A stretch of 64,000 nt of DNA from Clostridia bacterium (GTDB lineage Bacteria > Bacillota > Clostridia > Oscillospirales > CAG-272), in assembly GCA_017533565.1 (NCBI GenBank), contig JAFXHU010000015.1:1-64000 (forward strand), written 5' to 3'. A program made the position numbers and the translations under genes. The notes under the pieces were generated by a model. The model was not told the origin of the DNA. It did not search any database and saw only the letters and a program-made list of their open reading frames with translations. This document shows, piece after piece, positions 16,655 to 25,068 of the stretch; position 1 is the first letter of the stretch; each line of letters opens with the position of its first letter.

Positions 16655-18046
16655 ATGGAAAACACAAAAAAGACAATGGACAAAATCGTGGCTCTTTGCA
16701 AAACTCGCGGCTTTATCTTTCCCGGCTCGGAAATTTACGGCGGTCTTTCCAACTCCTGGGACTACGGTCCTCTCGGTGTTGAGTTTAAGAACAACGTAAA
16801 GCGCGCTTGGTGGCAAAAGTTTGTGCAGGAGTCGCGCTACAACGTCGGACTTGACTCCGCGATTATTATGAATCCCCAGGCTTGGGTGGCTTCGGGACAC
16901 GTCGGCGGCTTCTCCGATCCGCTTATGGACTGCAAGGGCTGTAAGGCAAGGCACAGGGCGGACAAGCTTATCGAGGATTACGCATTCGCAAACGGGCTTA
17001 ACGACAATCCCGCGGGCTGGAGCTTTGACGAGATGGCGGCGTACATCAAGGAAAAGGGCATCGTTTGCCCCGATTGCGGCGGAAATGATTTTGCCGACAT
17101 CAAAAAGTTTAACCTTATGTTCAAAACCTTTATCGGCGTTACGGAGGACAGCCTTAATACCGTTTATCTCCGTCCCGAAACTGCGCAGGGAATTTTCGTA
17201 AACTTCCCCGCGGTACAGCGCTCTATGAGAAAGAAGCTTCCCTTCGGCGTTTGCCAAATCGGAAAGTCCTTCCGTAACGAGATTACCCCCGGTAACTTCG
17301 TTTTCCGTACCCGCGAGTTTGAGCAGATGGAGCTTGAATTCTTCTGCAAGCCCGGCACCGACCTCGAGTGGTTTGCATACTGGAAGGATTTCTGCCACAA
17401 GTGGCTTCTTAACCTTGGTATGAGGGAGGAAAATCTCCGCCTTCGCGACCACGACCCCGACGAGCTTTGCTTCTATTCAAAGGCGACCACCGACTTTGAA
17501 TTTTTGTTCCCGTTTGGCTGGGGAGAGCTTTGGGGCATCGCGGACAGAACCGACTACGACCTCGGTCAGCATCAGACCCACTCGGGCAAGGATATGACCT
17601 ACTTCGACCAGGAAAAGAACGAGCATTACGTTCCCTACGTAATCGAGCCTTCGCTCGGCGCGGACAGAGTTGCGCTCGCCTTCCTCGTTGACGCTTATGA
17701 CGAGGAGGAGCTTGACGGCGGCGACGTAAGAGTTGTGCTTCACCTCCACCCCGCACTTGCTCCCGTGAAGGCTGCGGTGCTTCCCCTTTCAAAGAAGCTT
17801 TCCGAAAAGGCGCTCGAGCTTTACGACGAGCTTGCAAAGGAATTCCCCGTTGACTTTGACGAAACAGGCTCTATCGGCAAGAGATACCGCAGAGAGGACG
17901 AAATCGGAACGCCCTTCTGCATCACCTACGATTTTGAAACCGAAAACGACAGCTGCGTAACCGTGCGCGACCGCGATACTATGGAGCAGGTGCGTATCCC
18001 CGTATCCGAGGTAAAGGCGTATATCAAGGAGCGCCTTAAGTTCTGA
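16655..18046 (+). CDS. glyS: Glycyl-tRNA synthetase, alpha2 type
   Basis: A 463-residue class II synthetase charging tRNA-Gly. Motifs seen: [29 protein letters not shown] near the N-terminus, the zinc-binding pairs CKGCKARH (near 92) and CPDCGGND (near 138), [11 protein letters not shown] near 170, and [26 protein letters not shown] near 205. The C-terminal anticodon-binding domain ends [11 protein letters not shown]. The start is ATG 16655 with TTTGGAG upstream; a TTG at 16643 lies within the ribosome site. No T-box leader is present, as only 44 bases separate it from mtaB. Confidence 0.96.
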   Translation: MENTKKTMDKIVALCKTRGFIFPGSEIYGGLSNSWDYGPLGVEFKNNVKRAWWQKFVQESRYNVGLDSAIIMNPQAWVASGHVGGFSDPLMDCKGCKARHRADKLIEDYAFANGLNDNPAGWSFDEMAAYIKEKGIVCPDCGGNDFADIKKFNLMFKTFIGVTEDSLNTVYLRPETAQGIFVNFPAVQRSMRKKLPFGVCQIGKSFRNEITPGNFVFRTREFEQMELEFFCKPGTDLEWFAYWKDFCHKWLLNLGMREENLRLRDHDPDELCFYSKATTDFEFLFPFGWGELWGIADRTDYDLGQHQTHSGKDMTYFDQEKNEHYVPYVIEPSLGADRVALAFLVDAYDEEELDGGDVRVVLHLHPALAPVKAAVLPLSKKLSEKALELYDELAKEFPVDFDETGSIGKRYRREDEIGTPFCITYDFETENDSCVTVRDRDTMEQVRIPVSEVKAYIKERLKF

Positions 18047-18063
18047 TTTGAAGCTTTATTGCC

Positions 18064-18128
18064 GCTTTAACGAGGCAAAATTCAGCAAGTCCCCGACCAA
18101 CCGTCGGGGGTAATTTAAAGGAAGATAT
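18064..18128 (+). promoter_or_regulatory. luxS leader hairpin that could mask the ribosome site
   Basis: A 7-bp GC stem (CCCCGAC 18091-18097, GTCGGGG 18103-18109) stands directly before the ribosome site AAAGGAAG. CTTTAA at 18065-18070 can pair with TTAAAG at 18115-18120, which overlaps that site. The arrangement resembles a small translation-control leader but matches no riboswitch family I can name. Confidence 0.35.
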
Positions 18129-18593
18129 ATGAAAGACTTAAAGCGAATTGCGTCCTTTAGCGTTGACCACGATAAAATAACGGAGGGTATCTACGTTTCG
18201 CGTATCGACGGCGACGTTACCACCTACGATTTGCGTACGAGAGTGCCAAACGCGGGCGACTATATGGACAATATCACTATGCACACGGTCGAGCATCTTT
18301 TTGCAACCTACGTCCGTTCCTCCTCTATCGGGGATAATGTGCTTTATTTCGGCCCTATGGGCTGTCAAACGGGGTTTTACCTTCTCGTCCGAAATGCCGA
18401 AAACGGCACGGTTCTTGCGGTTGTAAAGGACGTGCTTTCTAAAATTCTTGCACACACGGGCGACGTGCCCGGGGCATCCCGCGTTGAGTGCGGAAACTAT
18501 AAAAATCTCGACCTTGCCTCGGCAAAGCGGGAGTGCGAGCGTTATCTTGCCTGCCTTGAGTCGCGGGAGAATGATTTTACCTATCCCGCGTAA
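18129..18593 (+). CDS. luxS: S-ribosylhomocysteine lyase LuxS
   Basis: A 154-residue metalloenzyme cleaving S-ribosylhomocysteine to homocysteine and DPD, the precursor of autoinducer-2. The metal motif HTVEH (near residue 52) and the catalytic Cys segment FGPMGCQTGFYL (near 80) are present, and the length is typical. It is followed by mtnN, which makes its substrate, so the pair recycles S-adenosylhomocysteine. A hairpin lies just before its ribosome site. Confidence 0.97.
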   Translation: MKDLKRIASFSVDHDKITEGIYVSRIDGDVTTYDLRTRVPNAGDYMDNITMHTVEHLFATYVRSSSIGDNVLYFGPMGCQTGFYLLVRNAENGTVLAVVKDVLSKILAHTGDVPGASRVECGNYKNLDLASAKRECERYLACLESRENDFTYPA

Positions 18594-18624
18594 TTTAACA
18601 CGGGGTGCGGGATAAAACGCAAAA

Positions 18625-18642
18625 TGCAAATAAATATTTACA
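18625..18642 (+). repeat. AT-rich near-palindrome, copy 3
   Basis: TGCAAATAAATATTTACA ends 12 bases before the mtnN start. An inverted CCCGTGTTAA copy (18595-18604) lies 20 bases before it, itself inside a hairpin whose arms are TATCCCGC and GCGGGATA. Confidence 0.55.
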
Positions 18643-18654
18643 AAAGGTGCTTAT

Positions 18655-19356
18655 ATGGACTGTAAATTTGACATCGGTATAATCGGAGCTATGGACCCCG
18701 AGGTTAACGAGCTTGTCGCACGTCTTTCGGGGTTGAAAAGCGAAACAGTTGGCTCTGTTACCTTCCACTCGGGAGAGCTTCTCGGAAAGCGCGTCGTAAT
18801 TGCCAAATGCGGAATCGGAAAGGTATTTGCCGCAATTGCCACCGAGGCTATGATTTTGAAATATTCCCCCCGCCTTATCGTAAATACGGGCGTAGGCGGT
18901 GCGGCAAGCGCGGGACTTTCGCCGCTTGACGTTGTTATAGCCGACAGGCTTTGCCAGCACGATATGGACACCTCGGCAATCGGTGACCCGAAGGGACTTG
19001 TTTCGGGCATAAACCTTATCTATTTTGAAGCCGACTCACGTGCGGTTGAAATACTCACCGCGGCGGCAGAAAAAATGGGCGTAGGGTATAGCGTCGGTGC
19101 TATCGCAACGGGTGATAAATTCGTTTCATCGCTTGAGGAAAAGACTCGCATCAACACCGATTTCGGTGCGGTTGCCTGCGAGATGGAGGGCTGCGCCGTG
19201 GCACAGGTTGCCCTTGTAAACGGTGTAAAATTTGCCGTTGTCCGCGCAATCTCCGACAGTGCCGACGGAAGCGCGTCTATGGAATATTCCAAATTCCTTC
19301 CCGAGGCGGCACGCATTTCCACCGCGCTTACACTCTCTTTGGTTGAAAAATATTGA
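18655..19356 (+). CDS. mtnN: 5'-methylthioadenosine/S-adenosylhomocysteine nucleosidase
   Basis: A 233-residue nucleosidase that removes adenine from SAH, MTA and 5'-deoxyadenosine. Family marks: IGIIGAMDPEVNEL at the N-terminus, IVNTGVGGAASAG near 80, ATGDKFVS near 150, the catalytic segment VACEMEGCAVAQVA near 172 and RAISDSADGSA near 199. It stands 61 bases after luxS, probably in one operon. Radical-SAM enzymes nearby (MtaB, NrdG) also generate 5'-deoxyadenosine it can remove. Confidence 0.96.
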   Translation: MDCKFDIGIIGAMDPEVNELVARLSGLKSETVGSVTFHSGELLGKRVVIAKCGIGKVFAAIATEAMILKYSPRLIVNTGVGGAASAGLSPLDVVIADRLCQHDMDTSAIGDPKGLVSGINLIYFEADSRAVEILTAAAEKMGVGYSVGAIATGDKFVSSLEEKTRINTDFGAVACEMEGCAVAQVALVNGVKFAVVRAISDSADGSASMEYSKFLPEAARISTALTLSLVEKY

Positions 19357-19393
19357 TAACTCGGTGGGGAAAATCCGTTTCCCGCCAAGCAAT

Positions 19394-19452
19394 GAAAAAG
19401 ACGGCATAAAGTGAACCCAAAAAGCTCACAAAAGCCGTCCTTTTTCTTTTTT
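19394..19452 (+). terminator. Terminator after mtnN
   Basis: Outer arms GAAAAAGACGGC and GCCGTCCTTTTT enclose a GTGA/TCAC inner pair; the tail is CTTTTTTAACC. A long two-part hairpin ends the luxS-mtnN transcript. Confidence 0.65.
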
Positions 19453-19492
19453 AACCTTATTTTATATAGAAAGCCGCTACAAATCCGTTTGC

Positions 19493-19607
19493 GAAGCAGC
19501 CGCGGAGCTTAAAAACGTTTTTAGAGCAACCGTAGAGCTTCCAAATGACTTTTGGGAAGCAGCCGCGGAGCAAAAAAAACAACGTTTGGAAAGCTCCTGC
19601 GTAGCTT
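19493..19607. repeat. Degenerate 18-base repeats at 30-34 base spacing
   Basis: Four related units start at 19493, 19523, 19556 and 19590 (GAAGCAGCCGCGGAGCTT, AGAGCAACCGTAGAGCTT, GAAGCAGCCGCGGAGCAA, AAAGCTCCTGCGTAGCTT). The 12-16 base segments between them are partly self-complementary (AAAAACGTTTTTA, CCAAATGACTTTTGG). This fills the otherwise gene-free 19453-19649 stretch. Spacing and degeneracy are wrong for CRISPR. Read on the minus strand it gives a repeated LRGCF/LYGCS peptide that is probably not translated. Confidence 0.6.
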
Positions 19608-19649
19608 GCGGATACCGTTTTGAAATAACGGTGGGGTCGGTCGTTGCGA

Positions 19650-22019
19650 TTATTTTTTATCCTCGTCAACTCGTTTCCAAAAGGCTTCGGTGCGCGCCTT
19701 CAATTCCTTTGCATCCCCGACGTATTTCATTCCCCGCCAAAGTGAGGGAATGCTTTTTTTGTATATGGGGTCGCGGAAGCGGTCGTCAATTAAAAGGATA
19801 ACACCGCGGTCGTCCTCCGTCCTTATGACTCTGCCCGCCGCCTGAAAGACCTTATTCATTCCGGGGTAAAGGTAGGCGTATTCCGTGCCCGCCTCGTATT
19901 TATCGTTGAAATAGTCGCGCATTGACTCTCTTTCGTAGGAAAGGGTCGGCATACCTATACCGACGATAGCCGCGCCGATAAGACTGTCGCCCGTGAGGTC
20001 AACGCCCTCCGAATATATTCCGCCAAGCACGCAAAAGGCAATAAGATACTTGCCGTCGCAGTTTTTAAACTCGTCAAGGAATGCACGCTTTTCCTCGGCA
20101 GTCATATCCCGCTTTTGGATAACGGTGTGGAGCTTCGGGTACTTTTCGGTAAAGACTCCCGCCAAAAGCTCAAGGTATTCAAAGGAGGGGCAAAATATCA
20201 TATAATGTCCGCGCCTTGCGCTTATCATAGCGGCAATTGCACGGCAAACGGCAGGGGCTGTGCGCTCTCTTTCGGAGTACCTTGTCGAAACCGAATCCAC
20301 TATCGAAACCGAAAGCTGTGACGGGTCAAAGGGCGAGCCTGCGGTAAGGCTGTCGGTTGTGCCGTCCGCGCCGAGAAGCGAGCGATAATACACAAGCGGC
20401 TCAAGCGTTGCGGAGAAGAAAACGGCGGCATTTCCCGTCCTTACTCTGTCGGATATTACACCGCCCGTGTCAATGCAAAACAGGCGAAAATTTAACACGC
20501 CCCCCTCGTAAAATAGGAAAAGACGGTATTTCTCGTCAAATTTTTCAAGCGATGTGCCAAGCTTTTTGAGCCTGTAATAAAGCTCCCGCAAAAGCAGCGT
20601 GCGCTCTGTTGCCTCTCCGTCCTTATCGCGAAGGGAGGCTCGGTATGCCGCCTCCGCATCGGCGAGAAAGGTGTAAACAATTGTGTACAAATCGGACGGC
20701 GGATTGTGAAGGCATACCGCCCCGACCTTCTCCCCTCTTTCTCTCTCGTGAAGCTCGTCGCGAAGGTAGGGGAAGAACAAGCCTTCTATGCTATCCCTTG
20801 CAGTCTTGATTGCCTCCCTGATTGCGGAGTGCTGCGGCAAAAGAGGATTTGAAAGCAGCTCGTCAAGCTCCCTTGTCGAAAGCTCGGAGGAATACATTTC
20901 TCTCGCCCTTTCGGGGAGGTTGTGCGCCTCGTCGATAAGATAAACGTATCTTCCGCCCTCGGTAAAATACCGCTTAAGATAAATTTGCGGGTCAAAAAGG
21001 TAGTTAAAATCACAAATTACAACGTCGCAAAGCTCGGAGTAGCAGAGCGCAAGCTCGTGCGGACAAATGCCGTATTCCTTGCCGACTCTTTCGAAATCCG
21101 CGCGAAGCACGACCGCCTTGTTTAAATTGTAAAGTGAAAGAACTGCATCGGGTATCGACGAAAGGCTTGAAAGTCGGCAGCCGCCGTTTGGTCTGCGACA
21201 GGTAAGCCCCTCGGAGCAAAGCGTCTCCTTCGAATAGAGGATACACGCCTTTACCGTCACCCCCTGCGACGCAAAAAGCTCAAGGCATTCGCTTGCCGCA
21301 CGTGCCGCCGTATGCTTTGGCGTGAGGTAAAATATTTTGTCGCACCTTCCCTCGCCGAGTGCGCGGAGGGCGGGGTACAAAACCGATACCGTCTTTCCCG
21401 TGCCGGTCGGGAGTGAAGCACAAAGCTGTGTGCCGTGTGCGATTGTGCGATGCACCGCGTGGATAAAATCCGACTGCCCCTCTCTTATCGCGGGATAGGG
21501 AAATTTCAACGCCCTGTATGCGGGAAGCCTTTCGCTTACACGCTCGATTTCGGGAGTGGCGTATTTTTCGCAAACACCGATGCATTTGCTGAAAAACCTT
21601 TTAAGCGCCTCTGCCTTCGGCTGCTCCCTTTCCTCACAAATCAGCTCTCCGTCCGCATTGTAGTAACGCGTGCAAAGCTCGGCTTCTTTTTCCGCCCCGT
21701 ACAAATAAAGCAGCAAAAAGCCCTCTGCGCGCGTTCTTTCTCTGTCCTCCCTCGGAAGCCTTTTTCCGAGCGTGTCAACCTTTCTTTCGAGGGTGATGAC
21801 ACCGTCCGAGATTTCCTCTGCGAGGCCGAAAATCTCCGCGGAGTATCCGAGGATAACCGTATTTCCCGAAAGCCTTATTTTTTTCGCCTCGGGATAAAGC
21901 TCGCGGGAATATTTTTTCGCCTCGTCCTCTCTTTCGGGCGCGGAAATGCCGCGGTGAGCAAGATTGACAAGCTCCTTGATATTAACCGAAAGCGTTTTGC
22001 TTTCCACGTCGTATCTCAT
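19650..22019 (-). CDS. Rad3/DinG-family superfamily 2 DNA helicase
   Basis: A 789-residue XPD/DinG-type 5'-3' helicase. After an N-terminal ~170 residues that may hold a nuclease-like or regulatory domain (unverified), the motifs run: Walker A SLPTGTGKTVSVLYP near 210, the FeS-type cysteine region (SEGLTCRRPNGGC, YGICPHELALCYSELCDVVICD) near 275-340, the DEAH box YLIDEAHNLPER near 370, and C-terminal motifs FFSATLEPL, FCVLGGIYSEGVDL and QAAGRVIRTEDDRGVILLID. Such helicases resolve replication or transcription obstacles and recombination intermediates. The four Cys in the insert would coordinate a 4Fe-4S cluster. It has its own promoter (22045-22074). Confidence 0.88.
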   Translation of the reverse strand: MRYDVESKTLSVNIKELVNLAHRGISAPEREDEAKKYSRELYPEAKKIRLSGNTVILGYSAEIFGLAEEISDGVITLERKVDTLGKRLPREDRERTRAEGFLLLYLYGAEKEAELCTRYYNADGELICEEREQPKAEALKRFFSKCIGVCEKYATPEIERVSERLPAYRALKFPYPAIREGQSDFIHAVHRTIAHGTQLCASLPTGTGKTVSVLYPALRALGEGRCDKIFYLTPKHTAARAASECLELFASQGVTVKACILYSKETLCSEGLTCRRPNGGCRLSSLSSIPDAVLSLYNLNKAVVLRADFERVGKEYGICPHELALCYSELCDVVICDFNYLFDPQIYLKRYFTEGGRYVYLIDEAHNLPERAREMYSSELSTRELDELLSNPLLPQHSAIREAIKTARDSIEGLFFPYLRDELHERERGEKVGAVCLHNPPSDLYTIVYTFLADAEAAYRASLRDKDGEATERTLLLRELYYRLKKLGTSLEKFDEKYRLFLFYEGGVLNFRLFCIDTGGVISDRVRTGNAAVFFSATLEPLVYYRSLLGADGTTDSLTAGSPFDPSQLSVSIVDSVSTRYSERERTAPAVCRAIAAMISARRGHYMIFCPSFEYLELLAGVFTEKYPKLHTVIQKRDMTAEEKRAFLDEFKNCDGKYLIAFCVLGGIYSEGVDLTGDSLIGAAIVGIGMPTLSYERESMRDYFNDKYEAGTEYAYLYPGMNKVFQAAGRVIRTEDDRGVILLIDDRFRDPIYKKSIPSLWRGMKYVGDAKELKARTEAFWKRVDEDKK

Positions 22020-22044
22020 ACGGCACCTCCTTCTTTTTTTCTAT

Positions 22045-22074
22045 ATTTTACACCAAAGCGAAGTCTGTTGTCAA
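22045..22074 (-). promoter_or_regulatory. Promoter for the helicase gene
   Basis: Minus strand TTGACA (22074-22069), 18-base spacer, GGTG then TAAAAT (22050-22045), 25 bases before the start codon. Confidence 0.7.
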
Positions 22075-22347
22075 TACCCTTGCGCTCCACACGCTCTTTA
22101 CCTTCGATAATTCCGTTTTCTGACCCGTTTGACAAAAAAAGCAAAGAGAATGCCGTACAAAGCCTCCGCCGCGTTTTTCTTTACCGAGTAGCGGCGGCTT
22201 ATTCGCCCGCCGTATGCCGTGATTGCTCATTGCGCTCTGCCGCGTTTGTAATTACTTGCGGTTAGTGCCACCCCGTGTTAAATTTAAAAACAAAACCCCG
22301 CGGGAATTTCCCGCGGGGAAAGCCGTACGGCTTTTTTAAAAAGTAAA
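22075..22347. other. Gene-free stretch between helicase promoter and virion cassette
   Basis: No convincing coding frame. It holds a GC-rich inverted repeat (CCGCCGC near 22172 with GCGGCGG near 22196), an exact dispersed-motif copy extending to CACCCCGTGTTAAATTTA (22269-22286) and the terminator of the phage-like cassette (22296-22318). The rest shows nothing I recognise. Confidence 0.5.
22296..22318 (-). terminator. Terminator of the phage-like cassette
   Basis: Perfect 11-base arms around a central T (CCCCGCGGGAA / TTCCCGCGGGG). On the minus strand the hairpin is followed by TTTTGTTTTT. A second small GCC/GGC hairpin precedes it. It closes the ~12-kb minus-strand unit. Confidence 0.85.
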
Positions 22348-23190
22348 CTATGCGTTACATTGTGTACGCATAAACGCCTCTAAAAGCCGACATTTTACCT
22401 TCATCCATTCTATCTCTCTTTCGCATACGTAGCTATATCCTTGCGAATAGCCGCGAAGCGCAAATGCGGGCAAGGGGCAAAGCCTTAACAGCCCCTCTAT
22501 GACCTCCGCCGCGCCAAGACCGTCCTTCACGCCAAGCACCACCGACGCGGTAAATACCGTGCAAACCGTCGTTGGAATAAGCCTCACGCACAACCCGATG
22601 AGCTTCGGGCCTCGCGGGTTTTTAAGCTCGGCGCTGCTTCCTTTCTTGGTCGAGAGCAGTGTGCCTACTCCGAGTCTTACCGCCGAAAGCCGCCCTACGC
22701 GCCGAAAAAGTCTTTTATCCTTTTTCGTTACCGACCCACCCGAAAGATACCCTTCGTAATCCGAAAGAGTTTTGCCGTTAAGCGAAAGCAGAGCCTCTTT
22801 TCTGTGCCGTAATTCCTCGTTTACGTATTTCTCGATAAATTTTTGCAAATCGCCAATCATCTCCGCCTTTACTCCGTCGCAAAGCAGGGTAAGGCGCTCC
22901 GCCACCGCAATATATTCCTTGCTCTCTCTGCCGAGCGCCTCTCCCGCATCCTCGAGAGAAAAATAAATCACGTAGGACGCAACGAGTATCAGCAAAAGAT
23001 TTGCGGTAAGCTCCTTTGCCCCGATTTCGTAAAAGCCGATTTCGGTAAAGGTTACGAGAATTACGATAAGTGCGGTAAGCGCCGCAACCATCTTTCCGCA
23101 GTTTTTTATAAGTGCGGAGTAGCCGCGCTTTACCGTATCGACGCCGCTTAAAAGCGCATGCTCAAAATCGGTATCGGGGTTATTCTTCAT
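22348..23190 (-). CDS. Membrane protein at the end of the virion cassette
   Basis: A 280-residue protein from the ATG at 23190, chosen because AGGAGA lies upstream with workable spacing; a longer frame starting at 23247 would overlap the previous gene more. It has two adjacent hydrophobic helices in the N-terminal third (MVAALTALIVILVTFTEIGF, ANLLLILVASYVIYFSL), a charged helical middle (KEYIAVAERLTLLCDGV... EELRHRKEAL) and one or two weaker hydrophobic segments near the C-terminus. It ends in TAG. Unrecognised; position suggests an accessory or membrane-remodelling role at the distal end of the phage unit. Confidence 0.65.
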   Translation of the reverse strand: MKNNPDTDFEHALLSGVDTVKRGYSALIKNCGKMVAALTALIVILVTFTEIGFYEIGAKELTANLLLILVASYVIYFSLEDAGEALGRESKEYIAVAERLTLLCDGVKAEMIGDLQKFIEKYVNEELRHRKEALLSLNGKTLSDYEGYLSGGSVTKKDKRLFRRVGRLSAVRLGVGTLLSTKKGSSAELKNPRGPKLIGLCVRLIPTTVCTVFTASVVLGVKDGLGAAEVIEGLLRLCPLPAFALRGYSQGYSYVCEREIEWMKVKCRLLEAFMRTQCNA

Positions 23191-23548
23191 TTCTTCCGTA
23201 TCTCCTTGCAAGTCTAAAAAGGACTGCGCCGATAACGTTGCCGACAAATCCTATAAAGGAAATTGTAAGCATCTCTGTCGCAATTCGGGAGGCAAGAAGG
23301 AAGATGAGAAAAATCGCAAGCCAGACGGAATAGCCCGACGGCGATTTAAACAACTGTCGCACGAGCTTGAAAAGCGGCAGGAAGGCGACGAGCAGTAATA
23401 GCACCGCAATTCCGGATAAAAGGTATTCGCCTCCCTTGCTTACCCAAATCGGAAAATAGAGCAGCACGGAAGCTGCGGGCGGAATTACCGAAAAGGCAAG
23501 ACCGAGCGCGTTAAGCAGTACGTAGCCTCTCGTGTTATTCGTTTTCAT
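23180..23548 (-). CDS. Small multi-spanning membrane protein, possibly holin-like
   Basis: A 122-residue protein with three to four hydrophobic helices (LLNALGLAFSVIPPAASVLL, LLSGIAVLLLLVAFLPLF, VWLAIFLIFLLASRI, FIGFVGNVIGAVLF) and a basic C-terminal RLARRYGRNEE. It overlaps both neighbours by about a dozen bases. Size, helix number and basic end are compatible with a phage holin, but no lysin gene is present, so this is only a suggestion. Confidence 0.6.
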   Translation of the reverse strand: MKTNNTRGYVLLNALGLAFSVIPPAASVLLYFPIWVSKGGEYLLSGIAVLLLLVAFLPLFKLVRQLFKSPSGYSVWLAIFLIFLLASRIATEMLTISFIGFVGNVIGAVLFRLARRYGRNEE

Positions 23549-24278
23549 ACGCGAGGAGAGCCTCCCTCATTTCGGCGATTTTTGCACCTACCTCGTTCTT
23601 TTGATATTGCGGAAGCGAGGAGGTCATAAATATACCGTAAAGCATATCTATCTGCGCCGCAAGAATAACCTTAAGCTTTTGTCTTTCCTCCGCTTCCGAG
23701 CTTAACGCGGCAAGCCTTTCGGAAAGATTATCAACCGCGTCCTCGATTCCGCCGAGGCAGTCCTCCGCCTGTGCAAGCCTTTCGCATACCGCCCGCGACA
23801 GCTCGTCGGTCTTTAGCTCGCCGCGCTCTGCCGCCTCCTTTATGCCGGATACTGCGGAGGAAATTGCGCCAATCCCCTTTTTGACAATAGGCAAAAGTCC
23901 GCTTTTATACGCATAAGCGAGAATGAGCGAGCCGACAAAGGAGAGCAGGCAGAAAATCTCGGTTGCATATTCCTTGACGGTGTTGAAAAGCAGCTCGAAG
24001 GGATTTGTGCCTGCATTGCCCTCGGGCAAGTCGGACTCACCGCTTTCCTTTGCGGCGCCTTCGTTATCCTCCGCCGCGGTTGCGTAGGTTGGGTCATCGG
24101 TGACGTCCTCGGAATTTGAAAAATCCGAGAGATGGGAGGTCGTTCCGCCCTCAAAGGCTTCGGCATATACCGTACCCCGTGTTAAATTTTTGGGGCTGTA
24201 ATCGGCAAATGCAGTTACCCCGCCGAGCAGAACGGCAAGAATTGCCACCACCGTAAAAATGTAAATAATTCTTTTCAT
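23535..24278 (-). CDS. Secreted or membrane-anchored coiled-coil protein of the virion cassette
   Basis: 247 residues: N-terminal signal sequence (MKRIIYIFTVVAILAVLLGG... TAFA), an acidic low-complexity stretch (~45-95), one membrane helix near 105-125 (FCLLSFVGSLILAYAYKS), then a long helical region with heptad-like spacing (SAVSGIKEAAERGELKTDELSRAV ... LAALSSEAEERQKLKVI). Unusual for a phage gene, a 14-base copy of the dispersed host motif (CCCGTGTTAAATTT, 24176-24189 on the plus strand) is inside the codons for NLTRGT. No family recognised; the layout would suit a membrane-spanning or lysis-related factor. Confidence 0.65.
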   Translation of the reverse strand: MKRIIYIFTVVAILAVLLGGVTAFADYSPKNLTRGTVYAEAFEGGTTSHLSDFSNSEDVTDDPTYATAAEDNEGAAKESGESDLPEGNAGTNPFELLFNTVKEYATEIFCLLSFVGSLILAYAYKSGLLPIVKKGIGAISSAVSGIKEAAERGELKTDELSRAVCERLAQAEDCLGGIEDAVDNLSERLAALSSEAEERQKLKVILAAQIDMLYGIFMTSSLPQYQKNEVGAKIAEMREALLAYENE

Positions 24279-24673
24279 TATCCAAACAGAGCGTTACCCT
24301 TTATTAGGGCGTAAAGCTCATTCGTCCTTTCTTTGATTTCTTTTATTTCGCCTTCAAGCGCCCTTATTCTCGAAAGGCTTATTCTGTGGATTTTATCCAC
24401 CGTGGGGGCGGGTGTAATTCTCTCTCCCGTGATAATAAGCGGCTCAAGCAGAAGCTCGCCTCTTTCGGTAATAAGATACGGCGTGTAATGTCCGTCCCCC
24501 ATTCCCTTCGTGCTAAAGCTTCCTCTGCCGTTTTGAATTTCCACCCGTCTTGGGCCTATCATAACAATGCCGCACGTGCCCTCGCCAAGCACAAGCTCTA
24601 CGGCACTGCCCCTGCCCGAGATGCTTTTCCATTCGCCGTATGCGGGAGTTAAAATATATTCAACCGTAATCAT
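24278..24673 (-). CDS. Virion-associated protein, 131 residues
   Basis: A beta-rich N-terminal ~90 residues (GEWKSISGRGSAVELVLGEGTCGIVMIGPRRVEIQNGRGSF) followed by a coiled-coil C-terminus (RIRALEGEIKEIKERTNELYALIKG). The pattern of a small beta domain plus terminal coiled coil recalls phage baseplate or fibre adaptor proteins, but I recognise no specific family. It overlaps its upstream neighbour (ATGA-type coupling) and shares one base with the next gene. Confidence 0.6.
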   Translation of the reverse strand: MITVEYILTPAYGEWKSISGRGSAVELVLGEGTCGIVMIGPRRVEIQNGRGSFSTKGMGDGHYTPYLITERGELLLEPLIITGERITPAPTVDKIHRISLSRIRALEGEIKEIKERTNELYALIKGNALFG

Positions 24674-25056
24674 GATTCAAGCTCCAATTTCTCAAGGCAT
24701 CTGTCGATATCCTTGCGCAGGTTCGCAAGAAAATAAGCGAGATTTCCGTCCCCCACGGGAATATAGGCGAGTATTTTTCCGCTTCCGAACCAGTCGATAA
24801 AATCGCGAAGGCTGACCTCCTCGCCGAGTCCGACCTTTATGGCGTGTGCAACGGAGTCAGCGCCCTCCGCCGAAATATCGTCGATAAGCTCGTTGAACCT
24901 TTGCATAAGGTAAAGCGGAAGTCTGTCGAATGCCTCCTTCATCTCCCTTGCGCTAAAGCCGCTGCCGCCGTATTCCTCGGGCGCTGTGGGGCGGTTGGGA
25001 AGTGATGCAACCTTAAGAAGCTCAATTTCCTCGTCGGTTATTGTTTTTGCTTTCAT
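24670..25056 (-). CDS. Virion cassette protein, 128 residues
   Basis: A soluble, mainly helical protein (FSAREMKEAFDRLPLYLMQRFNELIDDI; YFLANLRKDIDRCLEKLELES) with a Pro-rich segment LPNRPTAPEEYGGSGFSA near residue 20. It lies between the 885-residue hub-like protein and the 131-residue protein, tightly packed with both. Not recognised; position fits a tail or head-completion component. Confidence 0.6.
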   Translation of the reverse strand: MKAKTITDEEIELLKVASLPNRPTAPEEYGGSGFSAREMKEAFDRLPLYLMQRFNELIDDISAEGADSVAHAIKVGLGEEVSLRDFIDWFGSGKILAYIPVGDGNLAYFLANLRKDIDRCLEKLELES

Positions 25057-25068
25057 AATATTCCTTTC

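Noticed and set aside
19453-19650. Repeats at ~32-base spacing as a CRISPR array
   Set aside because: Units are only 18 bases and degenerate, spacers are 12-16 bases and self-complementary, and no cas gene is present.
19457-19669. 70-codon minus-strand frame with LRGCF repeats
   Set aside because: It is a translation of the degenerate DNA repeats, with no ribosome site and in a convergent intergenic region.
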